Of a stretch of 64,000 nt of DNA, positions 34,901 through 46,029 are shown piece after piece. Position 1 is the first letter of the stretch; each line of letters opens with the position of its first letter. A program made the translations under genes and the position numbers. The stretch covers positions 6,398,963 through 6,462,962 of the forward strand of contig NC_063176.1 in assembly GCF_023159225.1 (NCBI RefSeq), written 5' to 3'. The stretch comes from Perognathus longimembris pacificus (Eukaryota > Chordata > Mammalia > Rodentia > Heteromyidae). A model generated the notes under the pieces. That model was not told where the DNA came from and searched no databases. It worked only from the letters and a program-made list of their open reading frames with translations.

Positions 34901-36890
34901 TTGAATTGGGAATGCCAACCTACCAGCACCTGTGAGCACTGTTTAAGACCCAAAGCAGCCCTTACCAAGCACTGTTGTGTAAATCTTACAATTTCACAAT
35001 TATAAACAGATAACTTGTATACCTGTCTCTAAAGTTAGATTTGGTGTTCTAAAGAATACAATTTCAATATAACATCTGATCCTGGGCCCTGTATTCAGTA
35101 GTTACTTATTTACTGTTACAACCTTATACGCAATTCTTGTTTTTATATTAAGTTCTTTTAGGACTGGCTTTCTCTGTGAACCCCTTTGATTCACTCGTAT
35201 TAAGCTGTGATATCCTCTATCCAATAACCAGAAGTCAATGGAACCTGGAGGTCCAGGCAGTAAGTCCGGAGGGTAAGTTGGAGGTAGTAAAGAGAATAGA
35301 GTAAACTGTATTGGGGGGGTGGTGGTGGTGATTTTGGTTTAGTTTCAGTGACGTGGAAATGTGGAGAAGAGTAGAATCAGTAGAAAGAACATTCATAAAA
35401 TGACAGACACTGGAGAGTTAGCAGAAAAGGGTGTAGGTGTTATTTATAGGAAAGTAATTTTTATAGGAAGAGGACGCAATGAGAGAAATGAAGTAAAAAT
35501 ACTGGAAGACAGATACACAAAACAGAGAAAAATTATTTAACAAGGAAGTATAAGTAAATAAAAAGGAAAATAACCGAAAAGGAACAAACCTAGCAAATAA
35601 ACAAACACACAAAAAAAAACTTGATACAACAAACCAGTAAAAATGGAAAACAAACAAACAAACCAAAAAAAAAAAAAAAAAAAAAAAAACAAAAGAAAAA
35701 ACAGCCAATGATGTTTCAGGTGTGAAAAAAATTAAAAAGAAAATTTAAAAGAAAAGTTAAAAAAAAATGTTTGAAAAGAAAAAGAAACCAGTCTCTCGTT
35801 TCCCTGCAATGGACTGCAGTCTATTTTCCTGATTGGCTGGTTTGACTTGATTTCAGTTGGCAAGGGGTGGTTCTGTTCTGACTTTCTCCCCTGTTGGTGC
35901 AATCGTGGGTCTCTGAGGTTCGCACAGCTTGCAGGCAGGCCTTGGGCGTCCTCTGTCGATGGGGACGTGGGCAGTCACAGGAACTGTGGCTCCTCTGTCT
36001 GCTGTGGGGCCGCTGCCTCTGATGCCTGGACTTGACTAGACTGTGAACTCAGCAGAGCGTGGCGCCTCTAGCCTGTTTTGCTCCACTAAGAGTTGCTTGC
36101 CTGAGGGAGGCGGCCTCCTTGGCATAGGTAGCTATGGAATGCAGCTCCGTTTTGGGCTGGGAATTAGTTTCCTCTGTGACGGGACCGTTTAGCTGTCCCC
36201 GGAACTGTTTGTTCCTCCGTCTGTTGTTTCCGCGCCCCTGGTAGCTGCTCCCAGCTTTTGCTTTAAGTTTAGAAGTTCCGGCGGGCAGGGCGGGGCTTCT
36301 CTGGCTAGGCCCCGGACTCGCCTCCCACCAGGGCAGGGGGCGTTCTTCTGGGCGGAGCTGGTTCTCACTGATTCCGCCCCTCCTGCCCTTTTCAAAGATG
36401 GCTTTTTTGACCTCGCTTTCCCCAGGCCCGCTTCAGTTTCAGTCTGGTCTGACCCTATGCCAGTGGCAAAGATGGCGCTTTGCTCTGGCGGTGGGGACAG
36501 GGATGCCTTCCAGAAGCTGGACTGTGGGCACAAGCGAAAATAATTTTTTTTTTTTTTGCGGGGTACTCACGCGGTCTCTGCGATGTCAGGTCCTCCGTGC
36601 TCGGCTGCCGTCTGGAGTATTTCTCGCTTTAGCTGCGTGGAGTGCTGGGGGCTGTGCCCGGCACTGTGCCGGAGCCGGCGCTGGCGCCGCGGCGGGACGC
36701 CGCCTGGAGCTCAAAACTGTGTTTTCAGACCAGCAAAGTCGATTTTTCCTTCCTGTAGAGAATCCCTGTACTGTTAGAAGTTACTTTGGCTGTCTTTCTC
36801 GGAGAAACAGTTTCTATGAGGTGAGAAAACTACCATATCAGAGGGAGCTCTGCAGGGCACAGCCGCTCCTCCCAAATCAATACAATGCAT
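34901..36890 (-). promoter_or_regulatory. L1 5' UTR / internal promoter, CpG-rich
   Basis: About 2 kb upstream of ORF1 ends exactly at the 20-bp target duplication. The 5'-most 700 bp (about 36190-36890) is rich in CpG and G+C, unlike anything else in the window, as expected of an L1 internal Pol II promoter. AAGATGGC motifs resembling YY1 sites occur in plus orientation (36396-36402 and 36470-36476), antisense to the element. An A25 run on plus (about 35665-35689) and a T-run at 36542-36556 are present. No tandem monomers of the mouse type were seen. Confidence 0.85.
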
Positions 36891-36910
36891 CCTCTATGAT
36901 GAGAACTTTA
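36891..36910. repeat. Right copy of the 20-bp target duplication of the inner L1
   Basis: It is identical to 29344-29363 and is followed at once by the continuation of the outer L1 ORF2 (aaagcttgaaaaatg). Confidence 0.97.
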
Positions 36911-38398
36911 AAAGCTTGAAAAATGAAATTAAGTCAGAACTAAGGAAATGGAAAAACCTCCCATGCTCCTGGATTGGGAGGATTAATATAATCAAAATGG
37001 CAATATTGCCAAAGGCTATCTACAAATTCAATGCAATACCCATTAATATCCCAACACCATTTTTTAATAAAATAGAGGAAGCAATCCAGAAATTCATATG
37101 GAACAATAAAAGACCTAGAATAGCAAAAACAATCCTAAACAGAAAGAACAGTGCTGGAGGAATTACAATACCCAACTTCAAGCTGTATTATAAAGCTATA
37201 GTAATAAAAACAGCCTGGTATTGGCACCGGAACAGACCTGAAGACCAATGGAACAGAACTGAAGACGCAGAAATGAACCCACAGAACTACGCCTACTTAA
37301 TGTTTGATAAAGGAGCTAAAACAAAGCTTGGAAGAAAGATAACCTCTTTAACAAATGGTGCTGGCAAAGCTGGTTCAACACATGCAACAAACTAAAACTA
37401 GATCCTTATATATCACCCTGCACCAAAATCAATTCCAAATGGATTAAAGACCTTGAAATCAAAATAGACACCCTGAAAACACTAAAGGAAGGAGTAGGAG
37501 AAACACTTGGGCTCCTTGGCGCAGGACGGAACTTCCTGAACAAATACCCAGAAAGGCTACAAATCAAAGAAAGGTTGGACAAATGGGACTGCATCAAACT
37601 GCAGAGCTTCTGCATGGCAAAGGACATAGCTCGCAAGATAAACAGAAAGCCCACAGACTGGGAGAAGATCTTTACCGGCCATTCAACGGACAAAGGCCTC
37701 ATATCTAAAATATATATGCAGAACTAAAAAAATTACCTTCCTCCAAAACAAAACCGCAAAGAACCAATAGCCCCCTCATCAAGTGGGCTAAAGACTTACA
37801 AAGAGACTTCTCTGAGGAGGAAATGAGAATGGCCAAAAGACATATGAAAAAGTGCTCTACATCACTGGACATAAAAGAAATGCAAATTAAAACAACATTG
37901 AGATTCCATCTTACCCCGGTAAGAATGTCCTATATCAAGAAAACTAACAATAACAATTGTTGGAGGGGATGTGGCCAAAAGGGAACCCTACTTCATTGTT
38001 GGTGGGAATGTAAACTGGTTCAGCCACTCTGGAAAGCAGTATGGAGATTCCTCAGAAGGCTAAATATAGAGCTCCCCTATCACCCAGCAGCCCCACTTTT
38101 GGGTATCTATCCAAAAGACCACAAACAAAATCACAGTAATGCCACCAGCACAACAATGTTCATCGCAGCACAATTTGTCATAGCTAGAATCTGGAACCAA
38201 CCCAGATGCCCCTCAGTAGACCAATGGATCAGGAAAATGTGGTACATATAGAGAATGGAATTTTATGCCTCTATCAGAAAGAATGACATTGTCCCATTTG
38301 TAAGGAAATGGAAGGACTTGGAAAAAGTTATACTAAGTGAAGTGAGCCAGACCCAAAGAAACATGGACTCTATGGTCTCCCTTATTGGGAGTAAATAG
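36911..38398 (+). pseudogene. Outer L1 ORF2, second part
   Basis: This is the remainder of ORF2, from [14 protein letters not shown] to the terminal TAG at 38396-38398. It is intact to about 37395, where a frameshift near 37325 has already altered the sequence after FDKGAKT. It is readable again at 37823-38251 ([15 protein letters not shown] and the [18 protein letters not shown] motif) and is closed early by a TAG replacing the tyrosine codon in the MWYIYTMEF stretch (38249-38251). It is non-functional. Confidence 0.95.
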
Positions 38399-38911
38399 TA
38401 CAGGTTTAGGCTACTTACAGCAGAGGATCACAAGAGCCCAATAGCTATACCCTTATGAACACATAAGATGGTGCTAAGTGAACTTAACTCCATGTTATGG
38501 AAACGATTGTTATATCACAGTTGTAATTACTTTCAATGTACCATGTGTATCTGTAGCATCTATTAAAGATGATGTTCTTGTATCCCCTTCCTGGGGTTGT
38601 ACCTACACTATCTCTGTATCTTATCTGAGTACATTGGAAACCATGTATACTGGTATTAGAACTAGGAAATTGAAAGGGAATACCAAAATTGAGAGACTCA
38701 GGGTAAAAAAAGAAAAACAACTACAAAAGCAATACTTGCAAAACTGTTTGGTCTAAGTGAATGGAACACCTCATGGGGGGAAAGAAAGGGGGTGGGGGGA
38801 TGGGGAATGAGGGATGAGGTAACAAACAGTACAAGTAATATATACAATGCCTAATGTATGAAACTGTAACCTCTCTGTACATCAGTTTGATAATAAAAAT
38901 TTGAAAAAAAA
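38399..38911 (+). other. Outer L1 3' UTR and poly(A)
   Basis: It runs from the ORF2 stop through the G-rich block (about 38776-38806) to 'cagtttgataataaaaattt' and A9. It is very similar to the inner element, so the two L1s belong to the same or close subfamilies. Confidence 0.9.
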
Positions 38912-38925
38912 AGTTATTTGGTTAA
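38912..38925. repeat. Right target site duplication of the outer L1
   Basis: AGTTATTTGGTTAA is identical to 29036-29049. It closes the nested locus. Confidence 0.85.
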
Positions 38926-39185
38926 ATGATTAACAATATGCTCACTGTATACAAGAATATGACCAGATAAACGTATACTATATATAATATATATGTTGCA
39001 ATTGTCTTTTCTGAGAAGAAATATCTTAAAAAAGAAACAAACAAAAACCCTTTGCATCTTGACTCATTTTACAGCTTAAACTTTTGGTACTGATTCACTG
39101 ATCTTGTATTTGGTATGGTTTTCTGTAGTATTTCTTTTTAGTAGTAACTTTAAAAAGACTAGGCATACTCAAAATGAGAGAACTC

Positions 39186-39455
39186 GTGTGTGTGCGTGTG
39201 CGTGGGTATGTGTGTCTGTCTGTCAGTGCTAGTCCTGGGGTGTGAACTCAGGGACTATGTGCTGTCCTGTCCCGTTTTGTTCAAAGCTAGTGGTCTACCC
39301 CTTGAGCCACAGCTTTACTTCTAGCTTTTTTGTGGCTGATTGGTGATAAGAGTCTCAGGAACTGTCCTGCTCGGACTGGTTTTGAATTAGGATCTTCAGA
39401 TCTCAGTCTCTTGAGCAGCCAGGATTACAGGTGTGAGATACCAGTGCCCAGCTGA
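39186..39455 (-). mobile_element. 7SL-like/Geo composite SINE
   Basis: A GT-rich degenerate tail (39186-39224) is followed by the reversed Geo monomer (GCTAGTCCTGGGGTGTGAAC ... CCCTTGAGCCACAGC). The reversed left monomer follows, with GAGCAGCCAGGATTACAGGT, the Alu/B1-like start of that monomer. Confidence 0.85.
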
Positions 39456-42400
39456 AAAACTCATATTTATTTTGAACATCATGGCTTACAGAACATGTAT
39501 GAGCTACAATTTACAAAAATTACCTATCATATGAAATACTTATCAGATTATAATTGCCTATCAAATGTCAGGATGGATGAAATGCAGACATTTGGAGCCA
39601 ATTTCTACACTTGATTTAATAACCAGAATCAAGATCCATTAGAACCTCCATCCCCAATACCTATGAAACAAAAGGAGACCCCTTCTCTTACACTCCTCTA
39701 CATGCCATGGTTGGGAACCAAACTCAGGGCCTGCCAGTGTTTAAGTACTGAGCTACATTCCTTCCTGAAACAAACAAAAAAATAGCAGGTAGACTTTACA
39801 TAAAATAATTTTCACTATTTTTTTATTATTTATGTTTCCTCCTGCTGGATTGAGTTCAGTAAAACAGGGACACAACAATTAGATGGTCAAGATGACATTG
39901 ATGGTGATGAAATGATGCTATTAATGATGGGTTACAAATTTATTATTGTTCTAATGTGAGGGAAAAAGTTATAGGAATTTTTTTAATAATTTGATGTCTG
40001 CTGGTAAAAACTTGTCTCATATTCATTTGTCTACAATCATTTTGCAGCTTGTTTTGTTGTAGAGTCAATAGGATTATAAACTACCAGTTATTTTCCCCTA
40101 TTCTGACTTCTAAGATTTCTGTTGAAAATCAAGTCGTCAATCTAACTTCTCTAACTTGAATGTCATTGAATAGTTTGTTTCCTCTAATTGGTTTTCGGGT
40201 TTATTTGGGGGTTTCTGTATTCGTACTGGATGTATATTTCAATAAATACAAAAGATCTGCTATTCTTTACTATTAACTATTTACTATTCTCTACTATAGT
40301 GAGCATGCCACAGATTCATAGATGCTGGCAGAAAACAGGAAACTCCTAGATCAAAAACAAAGAAAGGTGTCTGTTTTTCATGTTTTAGTATTAGCCAGAG
40401 GATTAGCACTTATGCAAGTTTCCTGAGCCCAACTTTCTGCAAAACTTTGAAAGAGGGCTAAATGACATTTACACCCTCAGTTACATTTCAAGTGAGAGCT
40501 TGCATTCAGTGAGCTTGAGGTGTGTGCATTTACCTTTGTTTTACACGATCAAATTATAACCTGCTTTTTGTTTCTGAAGGAGGCACTAACCATGTCATGC
40601 AAGGTATTGTGCCATGAAAATCTAATCCATATCCAATTCAGTTAAGTGTCTTTTTACTGCCCAGCATGCTGAAATATGAAAAACTTGAGACATAGTCCTT
40701 GTTTCCTGCTTAGAATTAGTACAATCCCTTCCATTTGTGACTGCTCATCTTTCATGTTTGGAAAAATTTCATCTGTGGTTTGTTTTGAAATGATTTCTCT
40801 GATTCCTTGTAACTACACAGTATATCAGTTCTTCTCAATGGATTCTCTTTGTTTCATGCCTTGTACATATTCCATTGCTCTTTCTGCACTTCAGTAGTGC
40901 AACTTTTTACTTAGATTTTATTTCATTACCTCTTATATCTATTAAATCACATACAATGTGTCCACATCCATTGACATTACATTCATTGGATAGATGTAAT
41001 TCTTCATTTTAAAATAGAGTTTACACATTTTTGAAAATTACTGAACTGTTTTTATAAGATTTAATGAATTTTTCTCACTAAATATATATTGTGTATGGAT
41101 ATATTTTGTAGTTTATTAGTATCTAGATAGAGAATTCCCAGAAGATCATTTCATATTATATTTTGTTTTGTGCTGACAATTCTCATGGTCTTGGTAATTT
41201 CTGAGTCTGTGTTTTTTGTGTGAAACTATTGATTACTTGGCTAACAGCAAAATATCCTTAAGAATTTGGTTTTGACTTGGGGCCTGAGATACTAGTATCA
41301 TGAAATCTTTTTAGTTGTCTTCCTAAAACTAAGAGTATACAAATCTCTTCTGATTGCCATTAAGTGTTGCTTTCTATAGCAAGTAGTATTGAACTGGTAC
41401 CACCAACCTCTGTCTTGGGAGATCCCATAATCCAAATTCTCCTTTAACTCCCTGAGACTGCAAAATGAACATTTCACTTTTTAGTTTGACAATATCTCAA
41501 CATATCGTGTAAATATTTTTAGATATTTCTTTTTTTTTCTTTTTCCCTCAAAATTGAAGTTAATGTGAATTCCCTGTATTCATCTCAATCAAAAGAGTAA
41601 CTCTATGGGTGTTTTCAAAATCTATTTTCTTTCATATAGAAAGCTGCAATTACTTCACCATAAAATTACCCATAATACAACACCAGGACAAATGAAACAT
41701 AATGGTATTTTTGAAATATTTTAACAATGGAATATATCGGAGAGTTCAGACAATGTATATTGACTGACCTTTTCAAACAGCTTCATTGTCTCATTTACTT
41801 ATATTTTATTATCTACTTTCTTTCTGTTCTCCACATTAAAGTGGTCACAGCAAAGTCCATCTTATTTTGGCTTTCTTTTTCTCCCTTGCCTTTGAATATT
41901 TGTTATCTTCTTCCTTTGATATAAAGGCAACTGCAGGTAGTAGAGAAATCCATGGGAAGTGAAAACTCAAGTTTATCTCCAAATGCCTCTTTTATTGCCA
42001 TTGTTTTGTGAGACCTTCTTTTGCCACTCCATGCAAGAACCTGCAAGGACTTCTTTCTCTATTTTCTCTGAGTTGAGTCATCACACCAGGCATCTGTGAG
42101 CATCTGTTATTTTAGTTTTCACAGTGGTGAACACTATATTTAAGGTTGCAAAGACACTTCCATTATAGAATTGTTGCTTTCAGTCACATGGAGTCTTATG
42201 AATAATCATTCTGCTAAGGCAGAGGCTGAAATTTTCAATGAATGTATTATGTGTGTGGGTGACATTGCAAGTTGGGCAGGAAATGCTTTTTTGCTATCTT
42301 GTGTTGGTAAAGGTAAAAATTGTGTGTTATCTCTTTGAAAGTAAGATTTTGTTTGGTGATTGATGGAAATACAAAGGTTGTTTAAGGGCAGCTTTTATTT

Positions 42401-42761
42401 TTTTATAAGCATACTAAAGGCAACCTCAAGTCCACAGACTTTGGGATTTTTTTTTGTTGTTATCCTGATGAGTTAGAATGTTATTTCTAGTCAAGTAACT
42501 TTACTCTCTTTGAGTTATAGTACTGAGAAAATTTAGAATCTTGACATTTTAAAATCAGTTCTAAAAAAATAATAATAATAAAAATCAGTTCTAAGCACTA
42601 ATAGATTCATTGCTAAGAGGAAATATGTCTTGCTCAGAAAACACTGAAACACCAGAAGACTGAGTATTTGAAAACAAGAATCATTCGAAATGTAGATTGT
42701 TTTAGCAGTCAAAAATAAGAGGAAAACTATTTACAAAATGAAATAAGCTGAATTACTTTAC
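39456..42761. other. Long AT-rich unique stretch
   Basis: There are no supported genes. A weak ID-like SINE relic at about 39700-39766 (gggaaccaaactcagggcct, then 'taagtactgagctacattcc') is the only repeat suspected. Confidence 0.4.
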
Positions 42762-42773
42762 AAGAAATGCTAG

Positions 42774-43262
42774 AGGATCACAGGAGCCCAATAGCTATAC
42801 CCTTACGAACACATAAGATAATACTAAGTAAAATGAACTCCCATTTTATGGAAACGATTGTTGTAACTACTTTCAACGTGCCATATGTAATTGTAGCCTC
42901 TATTATTGATGATCTTCTTGTATCACCTTCCTGTGGTTGCACCTACACTATCTCTGTATCTTATCTGAGTATATTGGAAACCGGGTATACTGGTATTAGA
43001 ACTAGGAAAGTGAAAGGGAATACCAAAATCGAGAGACAAAGAGTAAAAAAAGACAAAGAACTACAAAAGCAATACTTGCAAAACTGTTTGGTGTAAATGA
43101 ACTGAACAACTCATTGTGGGGGGGGGGAAGGAAAGGGGTAGGGGGGAAGGGGAATGAGGGACGAGGTAACAAACAGTACAAGAAATGTATCCAATGCCTC
43201 ACGTATGAAACTGTAACCTCTCTGTAATTCAGTTTGATAATAAAAAAATATATATATATAAA
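42774..43262 (+). mobile_element. L1 3' UTR, 12-bp target duplication
   Basis: It runs from 'aggatcacaggagcccaata' to 'cagtttgataataaaaaaat' with a short (TA)n and A tail. AAGAAATGCTAG flanks it at 42762-42773 and 43263-43274 without mismatch. Confidence 0.95.
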
Positions 43263-43274
43263 AAGAAATGCTAG

Positions 43275-45133
43275 CACTTCTCCCCTCGCCTTTAACAAGA
43301 GCTAGTAGGAATATACTTAAATAGGATATCTTTTATTGATATCGATCATTTTCACTTAATAGAATCAAGGTTATGATGGCTAAACCATCAAGTCAGTAAA
43401 GTGTACATTCTTCATGCAAAAGTGTTAACACAAACAATTGTGTCTGTAGCAGGTTTAGAAAAACAAAGTCATTTGTCTTAGAATGGTTTCATTTTTACTT
43501 TTAGATTACACAGTATAGAGAAGAAACAGATATGAAATTTAAAGGGGAAAAACAACACATTTTTCAAGAATAAGTAGAGATGATTGGAGAGAACAGAGGC
43601 ACAGAAGTGTGTGTGTGTTTGTGTGTGTTTGTGTGTGTGCATGAGAGAGAGAATAATGATTGTCACAAGTCTTCTTAGTAACAGTCATGAACTAGACCTG
43701 AATAACACTAGCAAAAGGTGGTTTCTTTTTTTTTTTAAGTGGTGATTTAGGGTTTTGTAGAGGCGGGGGAGGGGAGTTCTTGGAAAGTTATATGATTAAA
43801 AGAAGTCAACCAGAAGAGAGAAAAACGGGTCAAGTAAAGGTGACTTTGAGTCCTGCTACTTACCAATCTAAGAGCTTAAATGAAACCAGCCAGGTGTTAA
43901 ATAAATTCTACAGAATTTTAGTCATTGTACGTTTAGTGGTGTAACGGGAACTTGTCATCTTAAATTCATGTATGTATGACTTTTGAATATTTTTCTCCTT
44001 TACTTAAAAGAATAACATCCTCACTGTTGCTTTTCTTTTACTGTAATTTTTCAGCTTCTCCACATATGAATTATTTTTCAGACATTTACCGAAAAGACAG
44101 ACTCTGGGCACCAAACTTAGAAGCAAATAAACAGGTCAGAGAGGGGGGGAAACTCAATTGCTTATTGAACTGTAGCATTGTCAGTAACAAAGTTAGGTTG
44201 GCGTCAGATCTCATTGTGCATATGAAGCATGCAGTACAAGAAACAGCTTGATTATTTCAAAAAGAAATGATGTTCCATGCTCACATTTCATGCTTTGGAA
44301 ACTATTCCACTTTTTCAAAATACTCTTCAGGCTTTAAGACTATTCTCTTTGGTCTGTGTGATGAAATGCAGTATTGACACGTTGCTTATGGTTGCTGCTT
44401 CATTTAAGACATTCATGATAAGCTTTTAGACATTGCTGGTATTTCTGGGTGTTTCATTTCATGTATGGTGTTGAATTTGTCAGTCTCTTCTCCATGTCAG
44501 TAGACTATTCTTTCCTCATTCTGCTTCCTTTCTGCCCTGAAGTGGGACACTCTGCCATTCCTAGCTCAAATGAGGAAATCCTCTTTCAATCTGCTTCTTT
44601 CAAGTGTTTGCTAACAGCAGAGGGAAAGCTAGCTAATAGAGAAGGAAATGAAAGGTGAGGAGGCTGCTTCATAAATATGCATCTTTTGCTAACAACTTGC
44701 TCAAGACTGAGTGATTCTTCCAACTAGCAATCTGACTGCTAGTGAAACTGGAGCTGCCAGAACTGTTTTTGCTGTCAGATTTAAAGCTTCAGATTATTCC
44801 TTTAGCCTCTGCAGGTCCTACTTAAGTTTTGGTATTTTCAAAATATGAATACCCTTGGGCCCACGTGTCCTTCAAATGTTGACCTGCTGGCTTTTATTTC
44901 TTAAGAAACAAGAAAAGTAAATAGCCCAGTTGTATTTTAATATCTTGTCCCAGTGTAGGCAAATGCATATGTTTTTGAACCCTTTGTTTTTTGTGAGTCT
45001 ATAATTTTTTAAAATTCTGTGGAGGGAAAATATATTTTGTGATCATTACTTTCAGCCTTCCAATGTGTTTTTTGTAGGTAAAGTGGTAGGTAAGAAAGTA
45101 AGAAGAAAAATAAAATTTGAGTCTCCCATTTCT
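43275..45133. other. Unique stretch
   Basis: An imperfect (GT)n lies at about 43605-43641. One weak exon-like segment (44055-44134) is listed separately. Nothing else was recognised. Confidence 0.4.
44055..44134 (+). other. Exon-like 80-bp segment (weak)
   Basis: A pyrimidine-rich tract ending TTTTTCAG precedes the segment, and CAG|GTCAGA follows it, as at a splice acceptor and donor. One frame is open through the segment and on both sides (44033-44251), encoding YFSDIYRKDRLWAPN and similar. The protein was not recognised. AT-rich intergenic DNA gives such patterns by chance, so confidence is low. Confidence 0.18.
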
Positions 45134-45401
45134 TCCACTTTAATTAATTTGATTGTCAAGGTGATGTACAGAGGGGTTACAGTTACATACGTAAGGCAGT
45201 GAATACATTTCTTTTCATACTTGTTACCCCCGCCTTCATCTTTCTCCCACCTTCCCTCCCCAACCCCTGCCCTCAGTTGTACAGTTAATTTCCAACATAT
45301 TGTCTTGTGAGTATTCCTGTTGCTATGGTTTGACCTTTTTCCTTTGTCCCACAATCTGATGCTGCCCTTCGCTTCTAACATGCACATATATTACTGGAAA
45401 T
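45134..45401 (-). mobile_element. L1 3' UTR, older subfamily
   Basis: The reversed L1 terminus (gattgtcaaggtgatgtaca, 'acatacgtaaggcagtgaat') is followed by the C-rich block and 'cagttgtacagttaatttcc'. It resembles the copies at 803 and 54476 more than the young L1s. Confidence 0.85.
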
Positions 45402-45771
45402 AGTGTTGAATCATTAGTGTCAGTGTCTTCTTGGTATTTTATATTTCCTGTCTCTTTAGACTAGAAATCTTTGTTCAAACTCTCATAGTTTTTGTACTAT
45501 TAAAATACAAATTTAGAAATTAACTGCAAATAATGTTAAACAATTAACTGGTTTGAGAACTTACAATATCCAAGATCTAATTATTTTTAAATGAAACAAA
45601 TGTAGTTTATACGTTAAAGCTTGAGGCTAAAATCACGTTTGATATATCCATTTTTAGAGGTTTAGACTCAATATACTATAACCAGAAAAGTAGTTCCAAA
45701 CTTAAGGAAAAATAGAATATTGTGGATCCGAGCCAGTTTTGTGCAAGTTTATTTTGAGAATTGGGTTTATT
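45402..45771. other. Unique stretch
   Basis: No feature was recognised. Confidence 0.4.
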
Positions 45772-45787
45772 TGCATATGTTTCTTTT

Positions 45788-46013
45788 CTTTTCGGATCCT
45801 GGGGCTTGACCCTGAGCCTGGGTGCTGTCCCTGAGCTCCTTTTCTCTGAAGGCCAGTACCATTTGAGCCACAGTGCCACTTCTACCTTTTCTGTGATTAA
45901 TTGGAGGTAAGAGTCTCATAGACTTTTCCGCCCGGGCTGGCTTCAAACTGTGATTCTCAGATCTCAACCTCCTGAGTAGCTAGGATTACAGGGGTGAGCC
46001 ACCAGCATCTGGC
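45788..46013 (-). mobile_element. 7SL-like/Geo composite SINE, 16-bp target duplication
   Basis: The reversed Geo monomer is followed by a reversed left monomer containing CTGAGTAGCTAGGATTACAG, the complement of Alu/B1-like CTGTAATCCTAGCTACTCAG. The flanks TGCATATGTTTCTTTT (45772-45787) and TGCATATGTATCTTTT (46014-46029) differ at one base. Confidence 0.92.
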
Positions 46014-46029
46014 TGCATATGTATCTTTT

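Larger units (their letters stand above)
29364..36890 (-). mobile_element. Full-length intact L1 (LINE-1)
   Basis: This 7.5-kb minus-strand element has, in sense order, a 5' UTR (36890-34901), ORF1 (34900-33779), a 46-bp spacer, ORF2 (33732-29884), a 3' UTR (29883-29377) and poly(A) (T13 at 29376-29364). Its target duplication is 20 bp and perfect. Both reading frames are open, and the ORF2p catalytic residues that could be checked are present. It lies inside, and antisense to, an older L1. The structure is that of a recently inserted autonomous non-LTR retrotransposon. Confidence 0.97.
29050..38911 (+). mobile_element. 5'-truncated L1 split by a full-length L1
   Basis: The plus-strand L1 sequence is in two parts: 29050-29363 (ORF2 from the [11 protein letters not shown] region to KDLYDENF) and 36911-38911 (continuing [14 protein letters not shown] to the end of ORF2, the 3' UTR and the poly(A)). 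The parts are contiguous in L1 order once the inner element and one copy of its 20-bp duplication are removed. About 2.3 kb of L1 is present in total. The 14-bp flanking duplication is perfect. Confidence 0.95.

Noticed and set aside
39700..39766. ID-like SINE relic
   Set aside because: The resemblance (ccaaactcagggcctg, then ctgagctacattcc) is too weak to list as a separate element; it is mentioned only in the surrounding stretch.
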